A DNA stretch of 64,000 nt from CAZXWN01 sp964644695 [NCBI: uncultured bacterium] (GTDB lineage: Bacteria > UBP4 > UBA4092): assembly GCA_964644695.1 (NCBI GenBank), contig CAZXWN010000001.1, positions 1-64,000 of the forward strand. Reading direction: 5' to 3'. The notes beneath the pieces are model-generated. The model did not search any database. It saw only the letters and a program-made list of their open reading frames with translations, and had not been told where the DNA came from. The position numbers and the translations under genes were made by a program. How positions within the stretch are numbered: the first letter of the stretch is position 1; each line of letters begins with the position of its first letter. Of this stretch, positions 1-8,601 are shown in pieces.

Positions 1-10
1 CCCACGGCAT
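1..10 (-). CDS. Possible start of the next gene in the ruv operon (partial)
   Basis: On the minus strand, 16 bases after the ruvB stop, an ATG at 10-8 is preceded by a purine-rich GGAAGGGGTGG stretch that could be its ribosome binding site. Only three codons (Met-Pro-Trp) lie inside the window, so the product cannot be named. Operon continuation beyond ruvB is common, but this is inference. Confidence 0.25.
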
Positions 11-26
11 CTGTCCACCCCTTCCA

Positions 27-1055
27 CTAACCCTCAAATATCTCTTCAACGGGTGTGGGATTTGTGATACCAAGATGCTTATAAGCTGAAATTGAAGCTT
101 TTCGCCCAGACCTGGTTCGTTTAAGAAAACCAGTTTTTAGAAGATAAGGTTCAACCATATCTACTAAAGTATCTATTTCTTCATTTAGAGTTGCTCCAAT
201 GGCCTCAATACCGACAGGCCCACCATCATAATGCTCAATGATTACTTTAAGGAATTTTCTATCGAGATCATCTAAGCCTAGGGTATCAATACCTTCCATT
301 TTTAACGCTTTCTTGACTATATCAAGATTGATAATTCCATCAGATTTAACTTGGGCATAGTCCCTGACTCGCCTTAAAATTCTATTTGCAATTCTTGGAG
401 TACCACGAACTCGTTTAGATATTTCTTCAGAACTTTCATCGTTTATTTGAACATTAAGAAGTTGAGATGATCGCTTAATTATTTGTTGAATCTCATTTTC
501 AGGATAAAAATCTAAGTGGTAAAATAACCCAAATCTTTCCCTAAGTGGTGCTGATAAAAGGCCAGCTCGTGTTGTTGCTCCGACTAATGTGAATTGTTTT
601 AATGGAACGTTAATTGTCTTTGCAAAAGCACCTCTATCAACGATAAAGTCAACTTTATAATCTTCCATGGCGGGATATAAAAATTCTTCAACAATCCGAG
701 GCAAACGGTGTATTTCGTCAATAAATAAAACATCACCTTTTTCCATATTGGTTAATAAACCCATTAAATCACCCGTTCGCTCAAGCGAAGGCCCGGAAGT
801 GATAATTATTTTGGCCTTCATTTCATTGGCAATAATGTGAGCCAGGGTTGTTTTCCCAAGCCCCGGAGGTCCGTACAAAAGAACATGCTCTAAGGGTTCT
901 TGTCTTTGTTTTGCCGCTTGAAGGGATATTAAGAGTTTATTAACGACATCTTTTTGCCCAATATACTCATCCAATAAATTAGGCCGAAGATTAATATTAA
1001 CTTGATCTTCATCCTGATTTTGTGCAATCCCGGAGACAATACGTTCCCGACTCAT
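27..1055 (-). CDS. ruvB: Holliday junction branch migration helicase RuvB
   Basis: RuvB is the AAA+ motor that, with RuvA, drives branch migration of Holliday junctions in recombination and repair. The 342-aa product has normal family length. Visible are the Walker A motif GPPGLGKTT (residues 62-70), Walker B DEIH at 113-116, the sensor stretch GATTRAG near 159-165 and the arginine-finger region RERFG at 172-176, followed by the winged-helix C-terminus. It lies 6 bases downstream of ruvA and is the last complete gene of a ruvC-ruvA-ruvB operon on the minus strand. Confidence 0.98.
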   Translation of the reverse strand: MSRERIVSGIAQNQDEDQVNINLRPNLLDEYIGQKDVVNKLLISLQAAKQRQEPLEHVLLYGPPGLGKTTLAHIIANEMKAKIIITSGPSLERTGDLMGLLTNMEKGDVLFIDEIHRLPRIVEEFLYPAMEDYKVDFIVDRGAFAKTINVPLKQFTLVGATTRAGLLSAPLRERFGLFYHLDFYPENEIQQIIKRSSQLLNVQINDESSEEISKRVRGTPRIANRILRRVRDYAQVKSDGIINLDIVKKALKMEGIDTLGLDDLDRKFLKVIIEHYDGGPVGIEAIGATLNEEIDTLVDMVEPYLLKTGFLKRTRSGRKASISAYKHLGITNPTPVEEIFEG

Positions 1056-1061
1056 AAGTTA

Positions 1062-1730
1062 TTACCCTTGATGTTTAAATATTTCAGCGATTAATTCTTC
1101 TGAAGTGTGAATGGATTTATTTCTGGTCAGAGCCTTATTGATTCTTGATTCAGCTTCTTGTTTACTATATTGCAGCTGTAGCAAAACTAGCAGAGCTTCC
1201 TCATGAATATCGACGGGACCCTCAGAAATAACATCATGTGAATGGGATTCCTCATTGGATGATAATAAAGTAAATCGTCTCATTTTACCTTTGAGTTCAG
1301 CCGTTATTTTTTTTGCAGTTGCTGTTCCTATTTCGGGTAATTCATCAAGCCATTTGTAGTCATCTCTCTCAATTGCACTTGCAATGTCCTGTATTGGAGC
1401 TGCCATTGCTTTTAATGCTGTTTTCACTCCAATACCACTGACCGATGAAAATAACTCAAAAAAATCTCGTTCCTGAGGATCAATAAAACCTATAAGACGG
1501 GGAATGAAAGGACCGCCACCCATACTTCCTTCAAAATAGTGAATGGTATGGAAGGTAACTGGACTTTTTTCTTTTAATTCCTTGTGAAACTGTCCAATGG
1601 GGCCAAGCTTGTTTGCTAAAGAGTTGGGAATTAACAACTCATAAACAATTCCGTTGAGTTCTACCAATACAAAATAGTCTTTTTTCTTTTGTTCAAGACA
1701 GAGAAGTATTCCTGTTATTTGCCTAATCAT
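1062..1730 (-). CDS. ruvA: Holliday junction DNA-binding protein RuvA
   Basis: RuvA binds four-way junctions as a tetramer and loads RuvB. The 222-aa product starts MIRQITGIL as expected for the OB-fold domain, and has the helix-hairpin-helix repeats SSVSGIGVKTALK and LPEIGTATAKKI around residues 95-145. The C-terminal third-domain segment (about 170-222) would contact RuvB. It is slightly longer than typical 190-205-aa homologues, owing to an extended linker. Its ATG overlaps the ruvC stop by four bases (ATGA), indicating translational coupling. Confidence 0.96.
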   Translation of the reverse strand: MIRQITGILLCLEQKKKDYFVLVELNGIVYELLIPNSLANKLGPIGQFHKELKEKSPVTFHTIHYFEGSMGGGPFIPRLIGFIDPQERDFFELFSSVSGIGVKTALKAMAAPIQDIASAIERDDYKWLDELPEIGTATAKKITAELKGKMRRFTLLSSNEESHSHDVISEGPVDIHEEALLVLLQLQYSKQEAESRINKALTRNKSIHTSEELIAEIFKHQG

Positions 1731-2230
1731 CGTTGAACTTCAAGTCCCATACTATGGGATATAGTATTTGCATGACACAAAGCGGCTGCCAGAGCATCCG
1801 TTACATCATATGGATTGGGTGCTTCTTTTAACCCTAAGGTATTCATTACCATTCTTTGCATTTGTTCCTTCGTAGCTCGACCATACCCAGTTAATGAATT
1901 TTTAATCTTTGTTGCAGAATATTCTACCACGCCCAAACCGTTGAGATTTGCGACTAGAAATGGTATTCCTCGAGCGTGGGCCATTATTATAGCTGTTCTC
2001 GGGTTGTTGTAATGTGAATATAGATTTTCGATTGATAAAACATGGGGCTTAAACTCTTTGATTATTGAATCTAACTCGATAAAAAGGGTGTGAAGTCTGA
2101 TATCCATAGTGTCTCTCGGAAGTGTCTTAATGCACCCCGCCTCAACAAGACTACATCTGCCATAGCTTACAACATCCAAAATTCCATAACCTGTAATATG
2201 AAGGCCCGGATCTATTCCTAATATACGCAT
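1727..2230 (-). CDS. ruvC: Holliday junction resolvase RuvC
   Basis: RuvC is the Mg-dependent endonuclease that cuts Holliday junctions symmetrically. The 167-aa product has the RNase H-like fold motifs, with the acidic catalytic set visible: Asp7 in GIDPGL, Glu68 in SIENLY, and Asp142/Asp145 in YDVTDALA. Its start overlaps the stop of the upstream SDR gene by one base (TAATG) and its end overlaps the ruvA start, so all are probably co-translated. Confidence 0.97.
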   Translation of the reverse strand: MRILGIDPGLHITGYGILDVVSYGRCSLVEAGCIKTLPRDTMDIRLHTLFIELDSIIKEFKPHVLSIENLYSHYNNPRTAIIMAHARGIPFLVANLNGLGVVEYSATKIKNSLTGYGRATKEQMQRMVMNTLGLKEAPNPYDVTDALAAALCHANTISHSMGLEVQR

Positions 2231-3030
2231 TAGGATTTGACTCTCCTATAGTGTCTTAATCCCCAAGAAATGAGGCTGGGAAAAAGAGTGTTAACGATAA
2301 TAAATAGATGATCAAACCACGAGATGTAATATTCTGGTTTAGGATTAGCTAAGCATTTTAAAATAGTTTTTGAGACTTTATCAGGAGAAGCTCCACGGAT
2401 CCAGTTGTTTTCTATCGATAAATTTGATGGATTGGATATGTGTTTTCCAAAATTTGTATTAGTAAGTCCGGGATTAACAATACAGACTTTTACAGGCGAA
2501 GAGTTGCCTAATTCCGCTCTAACTGACTCTGTCATGCCAATTAGTGCAAACTTGGTTGCACAATAGGCACTATAATAGGGAACTCCACGCCGTCCAATAA
2601 CTGAGGAAATATTAATTATTACGCCACCCCCTTGGTCTCGCATTATTGGTATCAATTGTTTCATGGATTGATACGGAGCTAGAAGATTTGTGTTTAGTAT
2701 ATTTTGAAATTCTGTGTAAGGGAGTTCTTCGAGAAAGCATAGAATTCCAAATCCTGCATTATTAATCCATCCATCAATTCTTTTGTGCTGATTCATCACT
2801 GATTGAATTAAATTTGAAACGTTTTCTGGAATGGAGATGTCTGTAGCGTAAATACTTACGATTTCATTAGATTTAATAGTCTCGTCCAGTAACTCCTTCA
2901 ACCTTTCATAATTACGGGCAACAGCAATAACAATGGCACCGGATGCTGCAAGGTTTCTGGCCGTTGCCCGACCAATACCTGATGATGCACCAGTAACTAC
3001 AATGACTTTATTTTTTAGATTATTTATCAT
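2230..3030 (-). CDS. Short-chain dehydrogenase/reductase (classical SDR)
   Basis: A 266-aa NAD(P)-dependent oxidoreductase of unknown substrate. The Rossmann cofactor motif TGASSGIG is at 13-20, the NNAG motif at 90-93, and the catalytic residues are Ser142/143, Tyr156 and Lys160 (YCATK). After the core comes an extended tail, with a hydrophobic segment (WFDHLFIIVNTLFPSLI) that may associate with membrane, as in some DltE/YqjQ-like SDRs. It sits between lemA and ruvC on the same strand, 12 bases after lemA, and is coupled to ruvC by TAATG. The link with recombination is probably only transcriptional. Confidence 0.9.
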   Translation of the reverse strand: MINNLKNKVIVVTGASSGIGRATARNLAASGAIVIAVARNYERLKELLDETIKSNEIVSIYATDISIPENVSNLIQSVMNQHKRIDGWINNAGFGILCFLEELPYTEFQNILNTNLLAPYQSMKQLIPIMRDQGGGVIINISSVIGRRGVPYYSAYCATKFALIGMTESVRAELGNSSPVKVCIVNPGLTNTNFGKHISNPSNLSIENNWIRGASPDKVSKTILKCLANPKPEYYISWFDHLFIIVNTLFPSLISWGLRHYRRVKS

Positions 3031-3042
3031 GATTTGAAAATA

Positions 3043-3603
3043 TTAGAACTTAACACTAACGGGTTTCCGAATATCAAGATTTTCAACCTCGAAAAATGCA
3101 TGCGTCTGAAAACCTCCTAATGAAGCAATTATACTGCTGGGGAAAGTCAGTACTTTGTTATTCATGTCTCTGACATTTCCATTATAGAATCGTCTGGCTG
3201 CCTGAATTCTATCTTCTGTGTTTATTAACTCATCTTGTAGTTGCAGGAAATTTTGATTTGCTTTTAACTCAGGATATCCTTCAACTACGGCAAATAGTGA
3301 TTTTAAACCTTGCACCAATTCATTCTGGGATTTTGCTTCTTCATCAGGCTCTATTTTATGATTTAGCATGGCTGCATTCCTGGTTTGTACAATCCGTTCC
3401 AGTACTTCCTTCTCGTGTTGTGCATACCCTTTAACTGTTTCAACTAAATTAGGAATAAGATTGTAACGCCTTGTCAATTCTGTATCAATATTTGACCATG
3501 CTTCTTTAATCATTTGGTTCAATCGAACCAATGTATTGTACGTCACAACAATATAAATAATTGGTAAGAGTATTATCCCAATAACAATAACCAAGCCAAG
3601 CAT
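3043..3603 (-). CDS. lemA: LemA family protein
   Basis: LemA proteins are membrane-anchored helical proteins of poorly defined function. The product has one N-terminal membrane helix (LGLVIVIGIILLPIIYIVV), then the family hallmark region with NTLVRLNQMIKEAWSNID and RRYNLIPNLVETVKGY, and a helical body to the C-terminus. An in-frame ATG lies 15 bases upstream, but the AAAGGAGG ribosome binding site falls inside that longer reading, so I start at the second ATG (186 aa). It follows a small membrane protein gene by about 20 bases. Confidence 0.95.
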   Translation of the reverse strand: MLGLVIVIGIILLPIIYIVVTYNTLVRLNQMIKEAWSNIDTELTRRYNLIPNLVETVKGYAQHEKEVLERIVQTRNAAMLNHKIEPDEEAKSQNELVQGLKSLFAVVEGYPELKANQNFLQLQDELINTEDRIQAARRFYNGNVRDMNNKVLTFPSSIIASLGGFQTHAFFEVENLDIRKPVSVKF

Positions 3604-3623
3604 ACAACCTCCTTTCATCCAGT

Positions 3624-4289
3624 TTATTCGTTTTGTTCTTGACGGAGATATTCAGGAATTAGTTTAAAAAAACTTTTCGATTCTAAAATCAGTATATCAG
3701 CTTTATTTATAGGAACTTGTTTGCCATAGTGAAAGAGTACATCCGTTCCCATACACTCAATATTTAGGTTGGTTGTATTTAAAAGAAACTCCATCATTCG
3801 AGGGTGAATAATATCGTATGCGAATTTTTTATTGGATGATGAAATATGAAACTTAGTTGAAAATTCAGAGGATTCAAAATCAATATCATCAAATCCAATG
3901 GCTGCTGCTATTTTGTCCAAAAAGTGTTCTGGACGAATAACCAAAGGTTGAAATGCAAAAGTACTATTGACAATTAAGCCTGTATAATAGTGTGTTTGTT
4001 TATTCTTTCCACTACCTGTTGTATATCTATAATCAAAAAACAGATAGGACTTATTATCGATCTTACCCTGGCAAAGATTATAAGCTTTTCGGGAATGCCC
4101 TCTTTGGAATAGATGGAATGCTGAATACCTGCTCGGAACTCCTATGGTATCTTGATATAAATAACTTAAATTATTCCTAACTGCGAATTTCTGCCATTCT
4201 TTTTTCCGTTTTGCATTCATTAGAACAGCAAATATTAAGAGTCCAATAACAATAATAATAAAAAGTATAAATACAATAGATTGTTCCAT
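3624..4289 (-). CDS. Single-span membrane protein of unknown function, LemA neighbour
   Basis: A 221-aa product with one N-terminal membrane helix (residues 5-24, SIVFILFIIIVIGLLIFAV) followed by a basic stretch (NAKRKKEW) and a soluble domain of about 190 residues. Proteins of this layout (DUF3137-like) often neighbour lemA, but I cannot prove family membership by eye. No Shine-Dalgarno is visible; instead a TATAAT lies at 4300-4305, only about ten bases before the ATG on the minus strand. If that is the -10 box, the transcript would be almost leaderless. First gene of the lemA-SDR-ruvCAB run. Confidence 0.7.
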   Translation of the reverse strand: MEQSIVFILFIIIVIGLLIFAVLMNAKRKKEWQKFAVRNNLSYLYQDTIGVPSRYSAFHLFQRGHSRKAYNLCQGKIDNKSYLFFDYRYTTGSGKNKQTHYYTGLIVNSTFAFQPLVIRPEHFLDKIAAAIGFDDIDFESSEFSTKFHISSSNKKFAYDIIHPRMMEFLLNTTNLNIECMGTDVLFHYGKQVPINKADILILESKSFFKLIPEYLRQEQNE

Positions 4290-4323
4290 AATGGGTTCAA
4301 TTATATCGCAGTTATGGGAAGAT

Positions 4324-4362
4324 AAATAAAGAGCCTTTCTCTTCTTTATAGAGAAAGGCCCT
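4324..4362 (-). terminator. Rho-independent terminator after the DUF4855 genes
   Basis: A 9-bp perfect stem, GCCTTTCTC (4333-4341) with GAGAAAGGC (4351-4359), has a 9-base loop. On the minus strand it is followed by a T-rich tract (TTTATTTATC). It lies just after the stop of the minus-strand DUF4855 gene and separates that operon from the lemA-ruv operon. Confidence 0.85.
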
Positions 4363-4380
4363 TTACATAAAAATAGGCTG

Positions 4381-5490
4381 TTATTTAAGTTCGTAGTCGC
4401 CTTTTACGAAATGAAATAAATCTTCATACGCTTCTATTTCCTGAGGCTTGGGACTGCTGTACATTTTAGGAATATCACATGGGCCAATAAAATGACCACA
4501 GACAGAATCTTTCATGTAGCCATATTTTACGCCGCCATTTAAATAATTCCTGAAACGTTTGTATTTTTGATTTCCAACACTAAATTTCGGAGGAAAATAA
4601 TAATAATATTCCATCTCAAACCCAGCTCCTCTGGATTTGGCTTCCAATGCGGCTTGTTTAACATCTGGGACATCGTAATAGAAAATATGGTTGGGTTGTA
4701 ACATGGCACAATCAAAATAAAATCCTTGATAGTCATTCAGGATTCTGACATTGTATGAACTGTAAAAAGGAATCCAGAACAATTTGGTTTTTCGTTTTTT
4801 ACAGTGTTTATAAAACTCCTTAATTACCCAATGATCATCGATATCCCAGCTGTAATGCAAAGATTCATACATCCAATAAAAACCAAGCAGCTTAACATTT
4901 TTAAGGTCAGTTTTACTCCATTGTTTTAATGCTTCATCCACAAACCAGTTGACAGCTTCTAAACGCTGTTCTGAAGCCTGCATCAGGTTTTGTGCCGTAA
5001 CAGAAAAGTTCAAGCTGGGTTTGTTAGATTTAAGTTTTCCAAAAAGGGATTGGTTTGGCATGGGATATGGGCACCCAATGACAATGCTGATAGGATGGTC
5101 AGGTTTTCTCCCTACTTGACGAGTGAGTTCAGGAACTAACTTGTCGATAGTATCAATTGGGCCATTAGGTGCAAGATGTGCTTCAATACCCAGGAGCCAG
5201 TCACGCATATTTGCAGGATTCGGATTGACGATGGCATAAAAGTCGCCTTCTCCATTCCTGGATGTCCCACGATTTGAATCTGCAGCATAATAATTGCCAT
5301 TTGGAGATTCTAGAATATAAGGCATAATGGCATCATAAAACCAGTCATCTGCTTTATTCGTCTTTCGATCGAAATGTGCTAGATACATGGACATGTCTTT
5401 TGGGGACATAGGTTTATTCCAGTCCCAGATGGGTAGGACCAGGTGTCGGAGATAGTTGAAATCCGGTTGATTCTGTGGAAAATACGACAT
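4381..5490 (-). CDS. DUF4855 domain protein, second tandem copy
   Basis: A 369-aa protein resembling the DUF4855 family, which is predicted to have a TIM-barrel, glycosidase-like fold; I know of no established reaction. No signal peptide is visible, so a cytoplasmic location is likely. Aromatic-rich segments typical of carbohydrate binding are frequent (GFYWMYESLHYSWDIDD, FWIPFYSSYN, GFYFDCAMLQPNH). It is clearly paralogous to the adjacent upstream gene over its whole length, with blocks such as GKLKSNKPSLNFS and KDSVCGHFIG nearly unchanged. The two genes overlap by one base (TAATG) and both have purine-rich ribosome binding sites. Confidence 0.8.
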   Translation of the reverse strand: MSYFPQNQPDFNYLRHLVLPIWDWNKPMSPKDMSMYLAHFDRKTNKADDWFYDAIMPYILESPNGNYYAADSNRGTSRNGEGDFYAIVNPNPANMRDWLLGIEAHLAPNGPIDTIDKLVPELTRQVGRKPDHPISIVIGCPYPMPNQSLFGKLKSNKPSLNFSVTAQNLMQASEQRLEAVNWFVDEALKQWSKTDLKNVKLLGFYWMYESLHYSWDIDDHWVIKEFYKHCKKRKTKLFWIPFYSSYNVRILNDYQGFYFDCAMLQPNHIFYYDVPDVKQAALEAKSRGAGFEMEYYYYFPPKFSVGNQKYKRFRNYLNGGVKYGYMKDSVCGHFIGPCDIPKMYSSPKPQEIEAYEDLFHFVKGDYELK

Positions 5491-6611
5491 TAAAAATTCC
5501 CTTCCTTAAGTTGATAATCACCCTTAACAAAATGATATAAATCTTCTAATAACTCGTGTTCTATTTTGATTTTACAATTGTACATATCTGGGATACTGCA
5601 ATTTCCAATAAAATGGCCACATACAGAATCTTTCATATAACCATATTTAATGCCACCATTTAAATAATTCCTAAACCGACGATATTTTTCATTATTAACA
5701 CCTAGTTTTTTAGGCAGGGAGAAATAGTATTCCATTTCGAAACCGGCATTTCTGTCCCGAGCTTCCAATGCAGCTTGTTTTACATCTTTAAAATATTCAT
5801 AGAAGATATGGTTGGGTTGAAGTATGGCACAATCAAAATAAAATCCCTCATAACCATTCAGCAATCGGACATTATAAGAACTATAGAAGGGTATCCAGAA
5901 AAAACGACTTTTACGGTGCCGGATATGTTTATAAAGTTCTTTAATAACCCAATGATCATCAATATCCCAACTATAACGAAGTGTCTCATGGATCCAGTAA
6001 AATCCCAGGAGATTGAGGTTTTTATAGTTAGCCGTATTCCATCTTTTCAGAATTTCATCTACATACCAGCAACAGGCTTCAAGTCGTTGTTCTGATGCTT
6101 GCATCAAGTTCTGGGCTGTGATCGAAAAATTTAAACTGGGTTTGTTGGATTTTAGCTTTCCAAACAAAGATAGAAGATTAGAAGGATAGGGAAGGGTAAT
6201 TACTATATTGATTTTATGGTCGCGAGATTTTCCAATTTTCTGTGTTAATTCTGGAACAAGATTATTCATCATGACCAGTGGTCCATTGTCAGCAAAATGA
6301 CCATCAATCGTTTCTTTCCAGTCTCGGAGATTAGCCGGACTTGGAAATGGTATTGCATAGAAATTACCGTAACCATTGCGAGTTGTGCCGCGATTAACAT
6401 CTGCCAAAAACGGATTGCCGCTTGGAGCCGCTGTGATAAATGGCATTATGGAATCATAGAACCAGTCGTCGGGAGTATCTTTTTTCTGATTGAAATGAGC
6501 CATGTATAGAGCCATATCTTTCTTTGACATGGGCTTATTCCAATTCCATACAGGAATAACCAGATGTTTTAGATAGTTTAACTTTGATTGGTTTGGAGCA
6601 AAGTAAGGCAT
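5490..6611 (-). CDS. DUF4855 domain protein, first tandem copy
   Basis: A 373-aa paralogue of the following gene, with the same DUF4855-like architecture and no signal peptide. Shared landmarks are the N-terminal YFAPNQSKLNYLKHLVIP block, the PDDWFYDSIMPF block, the central SWDIDDHWVIKELYKH block and the C-terminal GGIKYGYMKDSVCGHFIG block. The spacing of Asp/Glu residues in HYSWDIDD/RYSWDIDD and GFEMEYY is conserved and could hold catalytic acids; that is inference. A GAGGA ribosome binding site precedes the ATG. It lies about 30 bases downstream of the DUF4434 gene, suggesting one transcription unit. Confidence 0.8.
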   Translation of the reverse strand: MPYFAPNQSKLNYLKHLVIPVWNWNKPMSKKDMALYMAHFNQKKDTPDDWFYDSIMPFITAAPSGNPFLADVNRGTTRNGYGNFYAIPFPSPANLRDWKETIDGHFADNGPLVMMNNLVPELTQKIGKSRDHKINIVITLPYPSNLLSLFGKLKSNKPSLNFSITAQNLMQASEQRLEACCWYVDEILKRWNTANYKNLNLLGFYWIHETLRYSWDIDDHWVIKELYKHIRHRKSRFFWIPFYSSYNVRLLNGYEGFYFDCAILQPNHIFYEYFKDVKQAALEARDRNAGFEMEYYFSLPKKLGVNNEKYRRFRNYLNGGIKYGYMKDSVCGHFIGNCSIPDMYNCKIKIEHELLEDLYHFVKGDYQLKEGNF

Positions 6612-6643
6612 GTTTGTCCTCGTGAAAAGTTTTGTGGGGAGAT

Positions 6644-7963
6644 TTATTGGATTTTTGTAATAGGTGTTTTCATGGAGCGATTTCCGGAGAAATCATATGC
6701 TTCTACCTGATATTCAGTAGAACCAAAAATACGTCCTATCCAGGAGAGGTCTTTATCAAAATAGGTGATTGGAGTATTCGCTGGAGTCCTGGGTAAATAC
6801 TTGGGTTGAATATTCGCAATTTCAACACCATCTTTGTAAATGATATATCCAAGAATACCGAAATCATCTTTTGAAGGTAGCCATGATAACTGGGCACCCC
6901 CTTGAGTAGCTTTTGCAGTCAGCTCCGTGGGGGGTGTAGGGATTTTCGTTTCGGTATATCCATTGCGAACATAGTATAAATAAGACTTGTGAAAATTAGG
7001 ATTTGTGACGGATGGGCTTTGATAATGGCTGTATGAGAATGTGATTATGTTTTCGACATAAGGTCGAACATTTATCATTTGTTTGGCGATTTCATTGACA
7101 GGTGCGGCCCGATAATTCTTTCGGAAAGTTTCAAGGTCAGACCAATATCGAATTCCAGGTTTTGATTTAACCGCTTCTTTGATGCCAGAAAACCATGGCA
7201 TAAAATTATCTGGGGTTAGCAGTTCTCCACCACATCCATCCTGGGGACAGAAAATATCCCCTCTCCCAAAACTTGAATGAGAAAACAGATATTTGAAAAG
7301 ATTACGGTATTCTTCTGGAGTACTCAAGGTGCGATTCCAGAATGGACAAATCATGACAGGAATTCCAGGTGTGAGTTTATGAAGATGGTTACAACTGATA
7401 TCCAGAGCTTTTGCTAAATTGGCTTGTTGTTCGGGTTTCTTATAATTCAGGTTATCGATTTCCCACCACCAGTACCATCCATAGAACTGATTGGGATAAC
7501 GAATTACATATTTTTGGTTCAATTCGTTGGCAACTTGATTCCCAATCTCCATTTCCGGGAATAGCCAAGCGGTATCGTTAGCGTAATATTTCCACCAATC
7601 TCCATTGGAATTCAACCCTAAAATAACCTTCATTCTATACTTTTTAGCGAATCGGAAAAGGTTTTCTACAACATCCTGTTTCCCTGTCAGGCTTTGGTAT
7701 CCCGGAAGATCCGTGGCATAGACCGCTTTTTTCTCTTTGGAATCCAGTACATCCTGAAGAATGACAAGTTCCATGCCGGCATCTTTCAGGGCGCGAAATT
7801 CACGGTCCCAGTCAGCATCTTTCCAGTTCTTAACCAACCAGTTTTGAATAAAGCTTCCTCTCGCCACAGGGTGCCCCGCCTTAGTCAATGGAGACTGAAT
7901 GTCCTGCGCCCAGGAGAATGTAAATAAACTGACAGTTATTAATAACCCAATCCACTTTTTCAT
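6644..7963 (-). CDS. Secreted DUF4434-like glycosidase-fold protein with FN3 domain
   Basis: The product has a signal peptide (MKKWIGLLITVSLFTFSWAQ), a DUF4434-like TIM-barrel domain of roughly 300 residues and a C-terminal fibronectin type III-like domain (about 350-439, beginning PPTELTAKATQGGAQLSW). Features of a sugar-active barrel include GWYWWWEIDN and YWSDLETF, where Glu/Asp could be catalytic. An upstream in-frame ATG at 8002 adds 13 residues before the signal peptide; I use the ATG at 7963, which directly begins the basic-hydrophobic leader. Likely periplasmic or extracellular, acting on an unknown polysaccharide. Confidence 0.78.
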   Translation of the reverse strand: MKKWIGLLITVSLFTFSWAQDIQSPLTKAGHPVARGSFIQNWLVKNWKDADWDREFRALKDAGMELVILQDVLDSKEKKAVYATDLPGYQSLTGKQDVVENLFRFAKKYRMKVILGLNSNGDWWKYYANDTAWLFPEMEIGNQVANELNQKYVIRYPNQFYGWYWWWEIDNLNYKKPEQQANLAKALDISCNHLHKLTPGIPVMICPFWNRTLSTPEEYRNLFKYLFSHSSFGRGDIFCPQDGCGGELLTPDNFMPWFSGIKEAVKSKPGIRYWSDLETFRKNYRAAPVNEIAKQMINVRPYVENIITFSYSHYQSPSVTNPNFHKSYLYYVRNGYTETKIPTPPTELTAKATQGGAQLSWLPSKDDFGILGYIIYKDGVEIANIQPKYLPRTPANTPITYFDKDLSWIGRIFGSTEYQVEAYDFSGNRSMKTPITKIQ

Positions 7964-8002
7964 ATTTAGCCTAAAAATAATATTAATGAGATAATAACCC
8001 AA

Positions 8003-8437
8003 TCAACCCTTAATTCCCATATGTTCTTTTAAGATACATTTATTCATAACAACCTGGAGCCCTGCAGCACGAGCCGTATCCGCCGATGCATTATGAACGA
8101 TTCCTTCCTGCATCCAGATGACTTTGGCCCTCAGGGCAATTGCCTGAGCTATGATTTCAGGGACTGCGTCCGGTTTTCTAAAGATATCTACAATATCTAT
8201 CGGTTCAGGAATTTGGGTTAAATCAGAATATGCCTTCTCTCCGAGGACTTCTTTTATGGCTGGATTGACGGGGATAATTCGATATCCGTTTTGTTGAAGA
8301 TAATGGGCAACCCTGTAACTGGGACGATCCGGTTTATCCGAAAGGCCTACCACGGCAATAACTTTATTATTCTCTAAAATACTTTTTATTTCTTCTAATG
8401 TGGCATTTTGTTGCGGAAACTCACAGGCCTCTGACAT
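8003..8437 (-). CDS. CoA-binding domain protein (YccU family)
   Basis: A 144-aa Rossmann-fold protein of the CoA-binding (succinyl-CoA synthetase alpha N-terminal-like) family. Visible are VIAVVGLSDKPDRPSY, which forms the nucleotide loop, VNPAIKEVLGEKAY, and IVDIFRKPDAVPEI, plus the C-terminal VMNKCILKEH typical of YccU. Its cellular function is not established. An ATG 15 bases earlier is in frame, but a GGAGG at 8446-8450 (read on the minus strand) sits exactly 8 bases before the inner ATG, so I choose that start. Confidence 0.92.
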   Translation of the reverse strand: MSEACEFPQQNATLEEIKSILENNKVIAVVGLSDKPDRPSYRVAHYLQQNGYRIIPVNPAIKEVLGEKAYSDLTQIPEPIDIVDIFRKPDAVPEIIAQAIALRAKVIWMQEGIVHNASADTARAAGLQVVMNKCILKEHMGIKG

Positions 8438-8601
8438 GTCCAATACCTCCATGTGAAAATCTATTCACGATTTTATCAGTAATTTGGATGAGTTTGAATA
8501 GGGGAGATAATGCTGCTCTTAACCTTGATGAAACAACATAAAAGTAAATGGTAGACAAAATTTATCCACTAATTTTTACGATTATTTATAGTGGATACCC
8601 T

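Noticed and set aside
8563-8597. 9-bp inverted repeat TATCCACTA / TAGTGGATA
   Set aside because: Long loop of 17 bases and no T-run; too weak to call a terminator or an operator.
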